Assembly (NCBI GenBank): GCA_040508515.1 | Contig: JBEVMS010000097.1 | Location: 1-5,100 of the forward strand | Source of the DNA: JBEVMS01 sp040508515 | GTDB lineage: Bacteria; Pseudomonadota; Gammaproteobacteria; Xanthomonadales; Rhodanobacteraceae | Length of the DNA stretch: 5,100 nucleotides | Direction: 5' to 3' | In this document: positions 1 to 5,100 of the stretch, piece after piece | Position numbering within the stretch: position 1 is the first letter of the stretch | Layout: every line of letters starts with the position of its first letter | Translations under genes and position numbers: made by a program | Notes under the pieces: generated by a model | What the model was told of the DNA's origin: nothing | The model's input: the letters and a program-made list of their open reading frames with translations, nothing else | The model's database searches: none

Positions 1-469
1 CCGGCGTGCAGATGGTGGGTAGCAGCGCCTGCAACGCCATGTGCGCGGGAGAACGTTCTATGTCGATGCCGATGGTCGCGGCGCAAGCGATGGCGATGGC
101 TACCCAGGGGCCGCTGTGGCTCAAACTGGTGGCTAAACCGCTTCCTGGCAACAGTGGTTTGCCTGCGGGCGAACTGACCAGCGGCACCCGCGAGGCTTCC
201 ACGCCCAGGCAGGCACCCAGCGCGGTCCGCCAGAGCGCATGGGCCAGGACATAGCAGGCGTAATGATGGTGAAAGCGAAAACGCGCCGCGCGCGCTTGTT
301 CGGCGGCATCGAGCAAACGCACGGCGCCGAGCAACGATCCGGCCACGGTTGTACTATTCATCAACAGCACAATCGATTCGCCTGGCCCAGGCACTTGAAC
401 ATTGGCGCTACGGTAGGCGCGCTCCAAATGTTGGAGCAGATCGGGCTGATTGTCGGAATGACTGAGCAT
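1..469 (-). CDS. 4'-phosphopantetheinyl transferase, Sfp type (partial, C-terminus beyond left edge)
   Basis: Translating the minus strand from the ATG at 469 gives 156 codons open to the window edge. The protein reads as the N-terminal two thirds of an Sfp/Gsp/HetI-type 4'-phosphopantetheinyl transferase, which moves phosphopantetheine from CoA to a conserved Ser of acyl or peptidyl carrier proteins in the cytoplasm. Visible motifs, in family order, are: an Arg/His/aromatic-rich helix followed by YVLAHALWR (residues 73-81); the P1-like PAGKPLL (101-107); the P2 motif SLSHSG (115-120); and the P3 motif GIDIE (134-138), whose D136 and E138 are the expected Mg2+ ligands. The downstream KEA-type motif lies outside the window. 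The start is uncertain: no clear ribosome binding site precedes 469, in-frame GTG codons lie at 484 and 502, and an in-frame stop at 512-514 limits extension. The gene follows the GMC oxidoreductase on the same strand, with a terminator-like hairpin between them. Family assignment is confident; the carrier-protein partner is unknown. Confidence 0.88.
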   Translation of the reverse strand, partial: MLSHSDNQPDLLQHLERAYRSANVQVPGPGESIVLLMNSTTVAGSLLGAVRLLDAAEQARAARFRFHHHYACYVLAHALWRTALGACLGVEASRVPLVSSPAGKPLLPGSGLATSLSHSGPWVAIAIACAATIGIDIERSPAHMALQALLPTICTP

Positions 470-480
470 GGTCGGTTTTT

Positions 481-509
481 GCACGGACTCGTGGGTAGTC
501 ACGTCCGTG
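481..509 (-). other. inverted repeat in the leader of the phosphopantetheinyl transferase gene
   Basis: CACGGAC at 482-488 and GTCCGTG at 503-509 form a perfect 7-bp stem with a 14-nt loop. A second, smaller stem (ACCAC, GAAG loop, GTGGT) lies at 522-535. Both fall just upstream of the ATG at 469, and the larger one overlaps the alternative in-frame GTG starts at 484 and 502. No T-tract follows on either strand, so it is not an intrinsic terminator. It could be a leader structure, an operator-like palindrome or chance. Confidence 0.3.
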
Positions 510-548
510 GCCTAGCCTGCGACCACGAAGGTGGTTGAGCCATGTTGG

Positions 549-581
549 AAAACTCGCCTCGCCACCATACGGCGGCGAGGC
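549..581 (-). terminator. candidate Rho-independent terminator after the GMC oxidoreductase gene
   Basis: Read on the minus strand, GCCTCGCC (581-574) pairs perfectly with GGCGAGGC (563-556). Two further G-C pairs may form inside the stem, closing a four-base loop. The stem starts 12 nt after the GMC stop codon (TGA at 596-594) and is followed by GAG and then four Ts (552-549). Position and stem strength fit a terminator; the short T-run makes it modest, so read-through into the phosphopantetheinyl transferase gene is possible. Confidence 0.6.
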
Positions 582-593
582 ATTCACGTGCTT

Positions 594-2306
594 TCAAACC
601 CGCGCGGAAAGTACCTGAGCCAGTTCAGTGAGGTGGCCCGAGGCGGCATAGGTCGTCAGCGTCGAGCGTAGGTTTTCGGCCAGGCGCAGGCTTAGCGCGA
701 CGATGGTGAAGGTGGGAAACGCCCAGCCACCCGTGGGAAACACCGAGCTGCCAGCGACGTGCAGATTGTCCACGCCAAATACACGACATTGGCGATCAAC
801 GACGCCGTGCATCGGGCTGTCAGCCATCCGCGTGGTACCCAGATGATGTGCTGTGCCGTGCACTTGCGGCGGCTGATGGTCGTCGGACTCCAACCAGGGA
901 TCAAGAAAAAATTGTCCCCCCCCTGTGCGTGTGAGCTCGTTACCGAATAGTCGGGCTGCGGAGCGGTAGGTGTGCCGGTCCAGCGCGGTAAGCCTCCAGT
1001 CGACGCAGATTTTGCGCTGGCCCAGCGCATCGACCTGGTCGCCCAAGGTGACTCTGCTGTCGGGGTTGGGCGCCTGTTCGAAGAATCCCGTCAATTCGAC
1101 ATGCTTGCTTGCTACGGTCGGTTTGTCAGTCAGTTTATTCAGCGCGGCCTTGGCGATGTCGCCGGCACCCCAGCCCATGCGCAGCGCCAGTATGCCTATC
1201 GACTCCTTGCTCAGTTCGTTGGCCTGATTTCTCATCGGACCGTTCTTGAGCGCCGCACTCAGGCGGGCTTCCAGCACCGAAGCTTCATCGCGGGATGGCG
1301 GATGCAGCGCGGCCCGGAAACTGCGCAGAGCACGCAATCCTTTGGGCACCGGGCCTTCCACGGAAAATGGCTGCACGCGTCCACTTAGCAGCTGATACTT
1401 GCGCTGCACTTCACCCGACAAGCCGATCTGTGGAAAAACCGAGGTGTCGCAGTTGAGTGGCATGCGCTCGTAAGGCCTGGTCAGACGATAGGGGGCGTCG
1501 GAGACCACCGTTCCCATCTTGCCGCTGGGATGGTCCATGAAATAGCGGCCGACCAGATCGCGCTGATTGCCCAGGCCTTGCGGCACCACGGAATTGGAGA
1601 GCAGCAGCAATCGGGCATTTTCGATCCCGCCCGCGGCGAGGACGTATTGGCGTGCCCGCACCATGCCCTGGCGACCATCCAGTGAACCGATTCGGGCCTG
1701 GCGTACCGCTTTGCCATTGGCGGTTGCGTGCAATTCGAGCAAATTGGCGTGCAGCAACACGGTGATATTGGACGCTTGCGCTAGTTGGGCGCGGTAGCTT
1801 CCTCCAAAGAAGATCAGGCTGCGTGCGAAAAGCTGATTGACCAGCTTGCTTTCATCCAGTGGCAGCGGTTGGCGCGCCAGCCGCCCGAGAAACGTGCCAT
1901 CGGTGAAGTCGCACTCGTCGATCTGGCAAAACGTGCGCGCTTTAGCGTAGTAGGGCTGCAATTCGTCGTACGAGAGCGGCCAGCCGCTGTGCGGGACCCA
2001 GTCTCGTGGTTCCATATCCTGCCGACTCAAGGGAATGCAACCGCCGCCCCATAGCGTGCAGCTGCCGCCGAACACGCGCATACGCGATACGCCAGGATCA
2101 AAGGAGATCGATCCTACCGAGTCGCCCTCGTACAGGGCCTGGCTTTTTTCCTCCCCCGCCAAGCCACCCGCCTCGATGATGCAGACGCTTATCGAGCTGC
2201 CGATAAACGTCTGGGCGATGGCTATACCCGCAACGCCGGCGCCTACAATGCAAAGATCCACTTCAATATCGGCCGGAGCCGTTCCGCCCAGGTAATCGAT
2301 GATCAC
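594..2306 (-). CDS. GMC-family FAD-dependent alcohol oxidoreductase
   Basis: This is a flavoprotein of the glucose-methanol-choline family, which oxidises a primary or secondary alcohol or a sugar hydroxyl through FAD. The substrate cannot be read from sequence. Residues are numbered from the upstream ATG at 2369. The N-terminal FAD-binding fold has VGAGVAG (42-48) and the ribose-binding acidic residue in IIEAGG (64-69). The family segment GGSCTLWGGGC (101-111) and the AAGGIENARLLL strand (245-256) follow. The C-terminal GMC domain has NPDSRVTL (435-442), the catalytic-His motif HHLGTTRM (508-515) and the FAD-contacting end VAGSSVFPTGG (538-548). The usual second catalytic residue (Asn or His before PT) is Phe551. 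No signal peptide or membrane segment is seen, so it is probably cytoplasmic. I prefer the GTG start at 2306: it is preceded by GGAGG with a 4-nt spacer and gives the family-like beginning VIIDYLGG. The ATG at 2369 would add 21 residues of low family likeness and lacks a clear ribosome binding site. Length is about 570 residues, in the family range. The gene contains a G8 run and a T6 run at 906-923 but is in frame throughout. Confidence 0.93.
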   Translation of the reverse strand: MIIDYLGGTAPADIEVDLCIVGAGVAGIAIAQTFIGSSISVCIIEAGGLAGEEKSQALYEGDSVGSISFDPGVSRMRVFGGSCTLWGGGCIPLSRQDMEPRDWVPHSGWPLSYDELQPYYAKARTFCQIDECDFTDGTFLGRLARQPLPLDESKLVNQLFARSLIFFGGSYRAQLAQASNITVLLHANLLELHATANGKAVRQARIGSLDGRQGMVRARQYVLAAGGIENARLLLLSNSVVPQGLGNQRDLVGRYFMDHPSGKMGTVVSDAPYRLTRPYERMPLNCDTSVFPQIGLSGEVQRKYQLLSGRVQPFSVEGPVPKGLRALRSFRAALHPPSRDEASVLEARLSAALKNGPMRNQANELSKESIGILALRMGWGAGDIAKAALNKLTDKPTVASKHVELTGFFEQAPNPDSRVTLGDQVDALGQRKICVDWRLTALDRHTYRSAARLFGNELTRTGGGQFFLDPWLESDDHQPPQVHGTAHHLGTTRMADSPMHGVVDRQCRVFGVDNLHVAGSSVFPTGGWAFPTFTIVALSLRLAENLRSTLTTYAASGHLTELAQVLSARV

Positions 2307-2310
2307 GATG

Positions 2311-2315
2311 CCTCC
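2311..2315 (-). promoter_or_regulatory. ribosome binding site deciding the GMC start
   Basis: GGAGG on the minus strand lies 4 nt before the GTG at 2306-2304. It is the best Shine-Dalgarno match near the possible starts. The ATG at 2369 has none, and the ATG at 2339 has only GGTGAG directly abutting it. The site therefore favours the shorter protein. Confidence 0.5.
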
Positions 2316-2397
2316 GAACACTTTTGGTAAGGGTTTCATCTCACCGGGCAAATAGCCGGCCGATGCCATTACGGTCGTTTGAAAACCGCTGCGTAAC

Positions 2398-2424
2398 TAC
2401 GGCACCGATGCATCAGATGCCGTA
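2398..2424 (-). other. hairpin spanning the epimerase stop codon
   Basis: TACGGCA (2398-2404) and TGCCGTA (2418-2424) form a perfect 7-bp inverted repeat around a 13-base loop that contains the TGA stop of the epimerase (2415-2413) and the palindrome GATGCATC. No T-run follows it in the transcribed direction, so it is not a standard intrinsic terminator. It could modulate 3' stability or expression of the downstream GMC gene, or be a chance repeat. Confidence 0.35.
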
Positions 2425-3423
2425 AAAATCCCTATACCAACTGACGAATTTGGCCACCCCTGTTTCCACCGAAACTCTCGGTTGGTAGCCGACGGCCTGA
2501 AGCAATCCTGATACGTCCGCTTCAGTGTCGGGTACATCGCCGGCCTGCAATGGCAACATCTCAATGCGGGCCTTTCGCCCTAGACATTGCTCCAATACCT
2601 CGATGTAACGCAACAACTGCACGGGTTGCTGGTTGCCGATGTTATATAAACGATACGGTGCGACCCCGCTGCTGGCCGGGTCGGGTGCATCGCTTTTCCA
2701 CTGTGAATTTTTGCCTGGCGGTGCATCCAGGGCCCGGATCACGCCTTCAACAATGTCGTCCACATAGGTGAAACTGCGTTTGTGCGCACCATGATTGAAT
2801 ACCTTGATCGGCCCGTCCGCCAGCATCGCCCGGGTGAACATGAATAACGCCATGTCCGGGCGTCCCCAGGGGCCGTACACGGTAAAAAAGCGTAATCCGG
2901 TGCACGGAATGGCGTATAGATGCGCATAGCTGTGGGCCATCTGCTCGTTGGCTTTCTTGGAGGCCGCGTACAGCGTCAGCGGATGCTCGGCCGAGTGGTG
3001 CTCCGAGAACGGCATGGCGGTATTGGCCCCATACACCGAGCTGGTCGAGGCAAACACCAGGTGCTCCACCGGATGCTGGCGACAGCCCTCAAGCACGTGC
3101 AGAAAACCGGTGATGTTGCTGGACACGTAGATGTAGGGATTCTCCGCCGCGTAGCGCACGCCGGCCTGGGCGGCCAGATTGATCACTCGCTGAGGCTCAT
3201 GCGCGGCGAACGCGCTGGCCACCGCCGTGCGATCGGCCAGGTCCGCGTGGATATGCGTGTAACCGGGATGATCCATGAAGCGCGCTAACCGCGCCTTCTT
3301 TAGATTTACGTCGTAGTAATCGTTGAGGTTGTCAAAGCCAATCACCTGATCGCCGCGCTCCAGCAGCCTGAGCGCCACATGTGAACCGATGAATCCGGCG
3401 GTGCCGGTGACTAGCACTTTCAT
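2413..3423 (-). CDS. UDP-uronate 4-epimerase (CapI-type NAD-dependent epimerase, extended SDR)
   Basis: A 336-residue protein of the NAD-dependent epimerase/dehydratase (extended SDR) family that inverts C4 of a nucleotide sugar in the cytoplasm. The closest family by eye is CapI-type UDP-glucuronate 4-epimerase, which makes UDP-galacturonate. Residues are numbered from the start at 3423. The Rossmann NAD-binding motif TGTAGFIGS is at 6-14, followed by the acidic FDNLNDYYDVNL segment (30-41) typical of this group. NLAAQAGVRYA is at 82-92, and FASTSSVYG (124-132) holds the catalytic Ser/Thr. The catalytic YAASK (Tyr152, Lys156) follows, then RFFTVYGPWGRPDMA (178-192), a strong CapI-group signature, and RSFTYVDDIVEG (216-227). 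The frame stays open upstream to 3498, but that overlaps the dehydrogenase and is outside the conserved fold. AGGA at 3432-3435 sits 8 nt before the ATG at 3423; an ATG at 3432 (three extra residues) is also possible. It starts 5-14 bp after the dehydrogenase stop, implying one operon and probable translational coupling. The actual substrate may be an N-acetylated uronate, given the neighbour. Confidence 0.93.
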   Translation of the reverse strand: MKVLVTGTAGFIGSHVALRLLERGDQVIGFDNLNDYYDVNLKKARLARFMDHPGYTHIHADLADRTAVASAFAAHEPQRVINLAAQAGVRYAAENPYIYVSSNITGFLHVLEGCRQHPVEHLVFASTSSVYGANTAMPFSEHHSAEHPLTLYAASKKANEQMAHSYAHLYAIPCTGLRFFTVYGPWGRPDMALFMFTRAMLADGPIKVFNHGAHKRSFTYVDDIVEGVIRALDAPPGKNSQWKSDAPDPASSGVAPYRLYNIGNQQPVQLLRYIEVLEQCLGRKARIEMLPLQAGDVPDTEADVSGLLQAVGYQPRVSVETGVAKFVSWYRDFYGI

Positions 3424-3431
3424 GGACGCCA

Positions 3432-3435
3432 TCCT
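3432..3435 (-). promoter_or_regulatory. ribosome binding site for the epimerase
   Basis: AGGA on the minus strand lies 8 nt before the ATG at 3423-3421. It overlaps the alternative ATG at 3432-3430 and begins 2 nt after the TGA of the dehydrogenase (3440-3438). The arrangement supports the start at 3423 and reinitiation by ribosomes finishing the upstream gene. Confidence 0.5.
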
Positions 3436-3437
3436 GC

Positions 3438-4715
3438 TCAAAGTCGACCGTCGACCGCATCGCGCGGCAACACGTATTTTACGTCGTAAACCACGCACTG
3501 CGGCTTGCCGAATGCACGGATGCCGGCCTCGCCCAAGGCGACGAACTGCTGATGGCCCACCGCGACGATTACTGCGTCGTAATCACCCGGCTGTGGCGTT
3601 TGCACCGGCTTGATGGCGTATTCGTGCTCGGCCTCGGCCGCGTTGATCCAGGGGTCGTGGATGTCCACTTTAGCGTTATAACTGTGCAGCGCCTGCTGGA
3701 TGTCGACCACCCGCGTGTTGCGCAGGTCCGGGCAGTTCTCTTTGAAAGCCAGCCCAAGGATCAGGATGCGTGCGTGCACCGGGTTGATCCCCTTGCACAC
3801 CATCAAGCGGATGACTTGGCTGGCGATGTAAGGCCCCATGCCGTCGTTGGTGCGGCGCCCGGCCAGGATCACATCGGAATGATGGCCGACTTCCTGCGCC
3901 TTGTGGGTGAGGTAGTAGGGGTCCACGCTGATGCAATGGCCGCCGACCAGGCCTGGCCGGAAAGGCAGGAAATTCCACTTGGTGCCGGCCGCCTGGAGTA
4001 CTTCCAGCGTATCGATGCCGAGCTTGTTGAATAGAATCGCCAGGTCGTTGATCAAGGCGATATTGAGATCGCGCTGTGTGTTCTCGATGACCTTGGCCGC
4101 TTCGGCCACTTTCAGCGAACTGGCCCGATGGGTGCCGGCGGTAATCACCGAACCGTAGAGGCGGTCGACGAAATCGGCCGTCTCGGGGGTGGAGCCGGAG
4201 GTCACCTTGAGAATGCTGGTGACGCGGTGTTGCTTGTCGCCGGGGTTGATCCGTTCAGGGCTGTAGCCGGCGAAGAAGTCCTGGTTGAACACCAGGCCCG
4301 AGCCTTTTTCAAGGATCGGCACGCAGACTTCCTCAGTGCAGCCGGGGTAGACGGTCGATTCATAGACCACGATATCGCCGCGCTTGAGCACCTTGCCCAG
4401 GGTTTCGCTGGCCTTGATCAGCGGGGTCAGGTCGGGACGCTTGGCGCTGTCGATCGGAGTGGGCACGGTGACGATGTAGACGTTGCACGCGCGCAGATCG
4501 TTCCACTCAGCGCTAAAGCGTAACTGTGTGGCTTGGCCCAGTTCGGCCGCATCCACTTCCAGCGTACTGTCATGGCCGGCGCGCAGGGCCGCGATGCGCT
4601 CGGCATTGATGTCGAAGCCAAGGGTGTCATAACGCTTGCCAAACTCCACCGCCAAGGGCAGGCCGACGTAGCCTAGACCGACAATGGCCAGCTTGGTGCT
4701 TTCCAGATTCCCCAT
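3438..4715 (-). CDS. tviB: UDP-N-acetylglucosamine 6-dehydrogenase, TviB/VipA type
   Basis: A 425-residue nucleotide-sugar dehydrogenase that oxidises C6 of a UDP-sugar in two NAD+-dependent steps to a UDP-uronic acid. The N-terminal Rossmann domain has VGLGYVGLPLAVEFGK (12-27). TVPTPID (83-89), YESTVYPGCTEE (118-129) and GYSPERINPGD (150-160) follow. The central helix VAEAAKVIENTQRDLNIAL (203-221) leads to FLPFRPGLVGGHC (249-261) with catalytic Cys261. The GGHCISVDPYYL form is that of the UDP-HexNAc dehydrogenases (TviB, WbpA, WbpO, WecC), not the GGSCLPKD form of UDP-glucose dehydrogenase. The C-terminal UDP-binding domain has GLAFKENCPDLRNTR (321-335) and ends in VKYVLP...GRL, as TviB does. 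By family knowledge the product is UDP-GlcNAcA (UDP-GalNAcA for WbpO-like members). The start at 4715 has AGGA 7 nt upstream. It is first of a run with the epimerase and probably the GMC gene. Subfamily placement is strong; GlcNAc versus GalNAc is not decided. Confidence 0.95.
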   Translation of the reverse strand: MGNLESTKLAIVGLGYVGLPLAVEFGKRYDTLGFDINAERIAALRAGHDSTLEVDAAELGQATQLRFSAEWNDLRACNVYIVTVPTPIDSAKRPDLTPLIKASETLGKVLKRGDIVVYESTVYPGCTEEVCVPILEKGSGLVFNQDFFAGYSPERINPGDKQHRVTSILKVTSGSTPETADFVDRLYGSVITAGTHRASSLKVAEAAKVIENTQRDLNIALINDLAILFNKLGIDTLEVLQAAGTKWNFLPFRPGLVGGHCISVDPYYLTHKAQEVGHHSDVILAGRRTNDGMGPYIASQVIRLMVCKGINPVHARILILGLAFKENCPDLRNTRVVDIQQALHSYNAKVDIHDPWINAAEAEHEYAIKPVQTPQPGDYDAVIVAVGHQQFVALGEAGIRAFGKPQCVVYDVKYVLPRDAVDGRL

Positions 4716-4722
4716 GCGATGA

Positions 4723-4726
4723 TCCT
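4723..4726 (-). promoter_or_regulatory. ribosome binding site for the TviB-type dehydrogenase
   Basis: AGGA on the minus strand lies 7 nt before the ATG at 4715-4713. It confirms this start, which also places the Rossmann glycine motif at the usual distance from the N-terminus. Confidence 0.55.
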
Positions 4727-4758
4727 GGTCGCGTATGTGTTTGAACTTAGGTCGATCG

Positions 4759-4777
4759 TTGCAGCAGTTTGCAGCAG
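4759..4777. repeat. tandem direct repeat TTGCAGCAG x2
   Basis: TTGCAGCAG occurs at 4759-4767 and again at 4769-4777, separated by one T, giving a 10-bp period close to one helical turn. It lies 44-62 bp before the dehydrogenase start codon. A pair in helical phase could bind a regulator side by side; it may equally be a chance or slippage product. Confidence 0.5.
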
Positions 4778-4995
4778 AAGCTCATCGTACGCGCTTGCGA
4801 GATATCCGTTTGACACCTTCGATAACCCAGCGTCACGAGGGCTGTGCGGCACCGCCCATTGCCAATCGGGTGGGGTGGAATCCCCTTACGGCAGCGAGCC
4901 TAGCAGGCCATCAGCGCTTTTCACCATCTGACACGCCAATCCAAGCGATGGCCCGACGACCCGGCAGCAAGTCCGGACGTCGCATGCGCCATACT

Positions 4996-5100
4996 TCACA
5001 CGGCCTCCCGGCTGAAATAGAAGCCGTAGTAACGATCCAGTGAGCGCTGCGGATAAAAGGGAATCTGACAGCGACGATCCGGATTCTCCCAGCGATCGCG
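4996..5100 (-). CDS. C-terminal end of an unrecognised protein (partial, enters from right edge)
   Basis: On the minus strand a frame open from the right edge runs 34 codons to a TGA at 4998-4996. The visible tail is unusually aromatic (one Trp, four Tyr, three Phe in 34 residues), includes the stretches QIPFYPQRSLDRYYGFYFS and DRWENPDRRC, and ends in SREAV. I do not recognise the family from this fragment. It lies on the same strand as the genes below it, about 280 bp upstream of the dehydrogenase, so it may belong to the same locus. An open stretch this short could arise by chance in GC-rich DNA, hence moderate confidence. Confidence 0.55.
   Translation of the reverse strand, partial: RDRWENPDRRCQIPFYPQRSLDRYYGFYFSREAV

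Larger units (their letters stand above)
4716..4995. other. intergenic region upstream of the dehydrogenase gene
   Basis: This stretch of about 280 bp has no believable gene. It is the largest gap in the window and the natural place for a promoter of the sugar-nucleotide genes, but no good sigma-70 pair is visible on the minus strand. The best items are TACGAT at 4789-4784 without a -35 box, and TGC-TAGGCT (4905-4897), resembling an extended -10 with a poor -35. An imperfect GC-rich hairpin at 4955-4981 follows the upstream gene but has no T-run. A tandem 9-bp repeat lies at 4759-4777. Confidence 0.45.

Noticed and set aside
6..538. Two plus-strand open frames (6-254 and 239-538)
   Set aside because: They are antisense to the phosphopantetheinyl transferase, which has clear family motifs; the plus-strand products are low-complexity and resemble nothing.
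692..1030. Minus-strand 112-codon frame inside the GMC gene, possible frameshift product
   Set aside because: The main GMC frame carries the catalytic and C-terminal motifs uninterrupted, so this is only the alternative frame of the same gene.
3424..3498. Longer epimerase start at 3498
   Set aside because: The added residues are Arg-rich, lie wholly inside or against the dehydrogenase end and precede the normal first beta-strand of the fold; the ATG at 3423 has a proper ribosome binding site.
4810..4838. Perfect TTGACA at 4810-4815 on the plus strand, suggesting a promoter
   Set aside because: No -10 box lies at 16-18 bp, and there is no plus-strand gene downstream.
4842..4852. Possible ops/JUMPstart element (GGCGGT...) before a polysaccharide operon
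   Set aside because: Only GGCGGT matches; the following AG and the spaced T of the ops core are absent.
4845..4865. Sigma-54-like -24/-12 promoter (TTGGCA ... TGC) on the minus strand upstream of the dehydrogenase
   Set aside because: The spacing between GG and GC is one base too long, and the strict spacing of this promoter class does not tolerate that.
4955..4981. GC-rich imperfect hairpin after the unknown upstream gene as an intrinsic terminator
   Set aside because: The stem is interrupted by an asymmetric internal loop and no T-run follows on the minus strand.
4719..5043. Plus-strand frames covering the intergenic gap (4719-4931 and 4735-5043)
   Set aside because: No ribosome binding site, no recognisable domain, and they would overlap the minus-strand gene end at the right edge.

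Overview
The window is GC-rich, tightly packed bacterial DNA in which every supported gene lies on the minus strand. Gene style, codon choice and the best family matches suggest a gamma- or betaproteobacterium. The species cannot be fixed from the sequence, and nothing here marks it as plasmid or phage.

Layout in the direction of transcription, right to left. (1) At 4996-5100 is the C-terminal tail of an unrecognised gene that enters from the right edge. (2) A non-coding gap of about 280 bp (4716-4995) holds a tandem TTGCAGCAG repeat and short hairpins but no convincing promoter. (3) At 3438-4715 is a complete TviB/VipA-type UDP-N-acetylhexosamine 6-dehydrogenase. (4) At 2413-3423 is a CapI-type UDP-uronate 4-epimerase of the extended SDR family, starting within about 5-14 bp of the dehydrogenase stop. 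(5) At 594-2306 is a GMC-family FAD oxidoreductase; an alternative start lies at 2369. (6) A terminator-like hairpin lies at 549-581. (7) From 469 to the left edge is the N-terminal 156 residues of an Sfp-type 4'-phosphopantetheinyl transferase whose C-terminus lies outside the window.

How the genes may work together: the dehydrogenase oxidises C6 of a UDP-HexNAc (or UDP-hexose) to a uronic acid, and the epimerase inverts C4 of such a UDP-uronate. The pair therefore looks like a supply line for a galacturonic-type sugar nucleotide used in a surface polysaccharide or a glycosylated metabolite. The GMC enzyme oxidises an alcohol, possibly on the same product. The phosphopantetheinyl transferase activates acyl or peptidyl carrier proteins. 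It sits beyond the hairpin and may be a separate transcription unit, but its presence allows that the locus borders a polyketide, nonribosomal peptide or polyene cluster that is glycosylated. That link is inference.

The points most worth a second look are a substituted residue at the usual catalytic Asn/His position of the GMC enzyme, a G8 + T6 homopolymer pair inside the same gene, and the pairing of a TviB-type dehydrogenase with a CapI-type rather than TviC-type epimerase. No previously undescribed system is demonstrated by this sequence alone.
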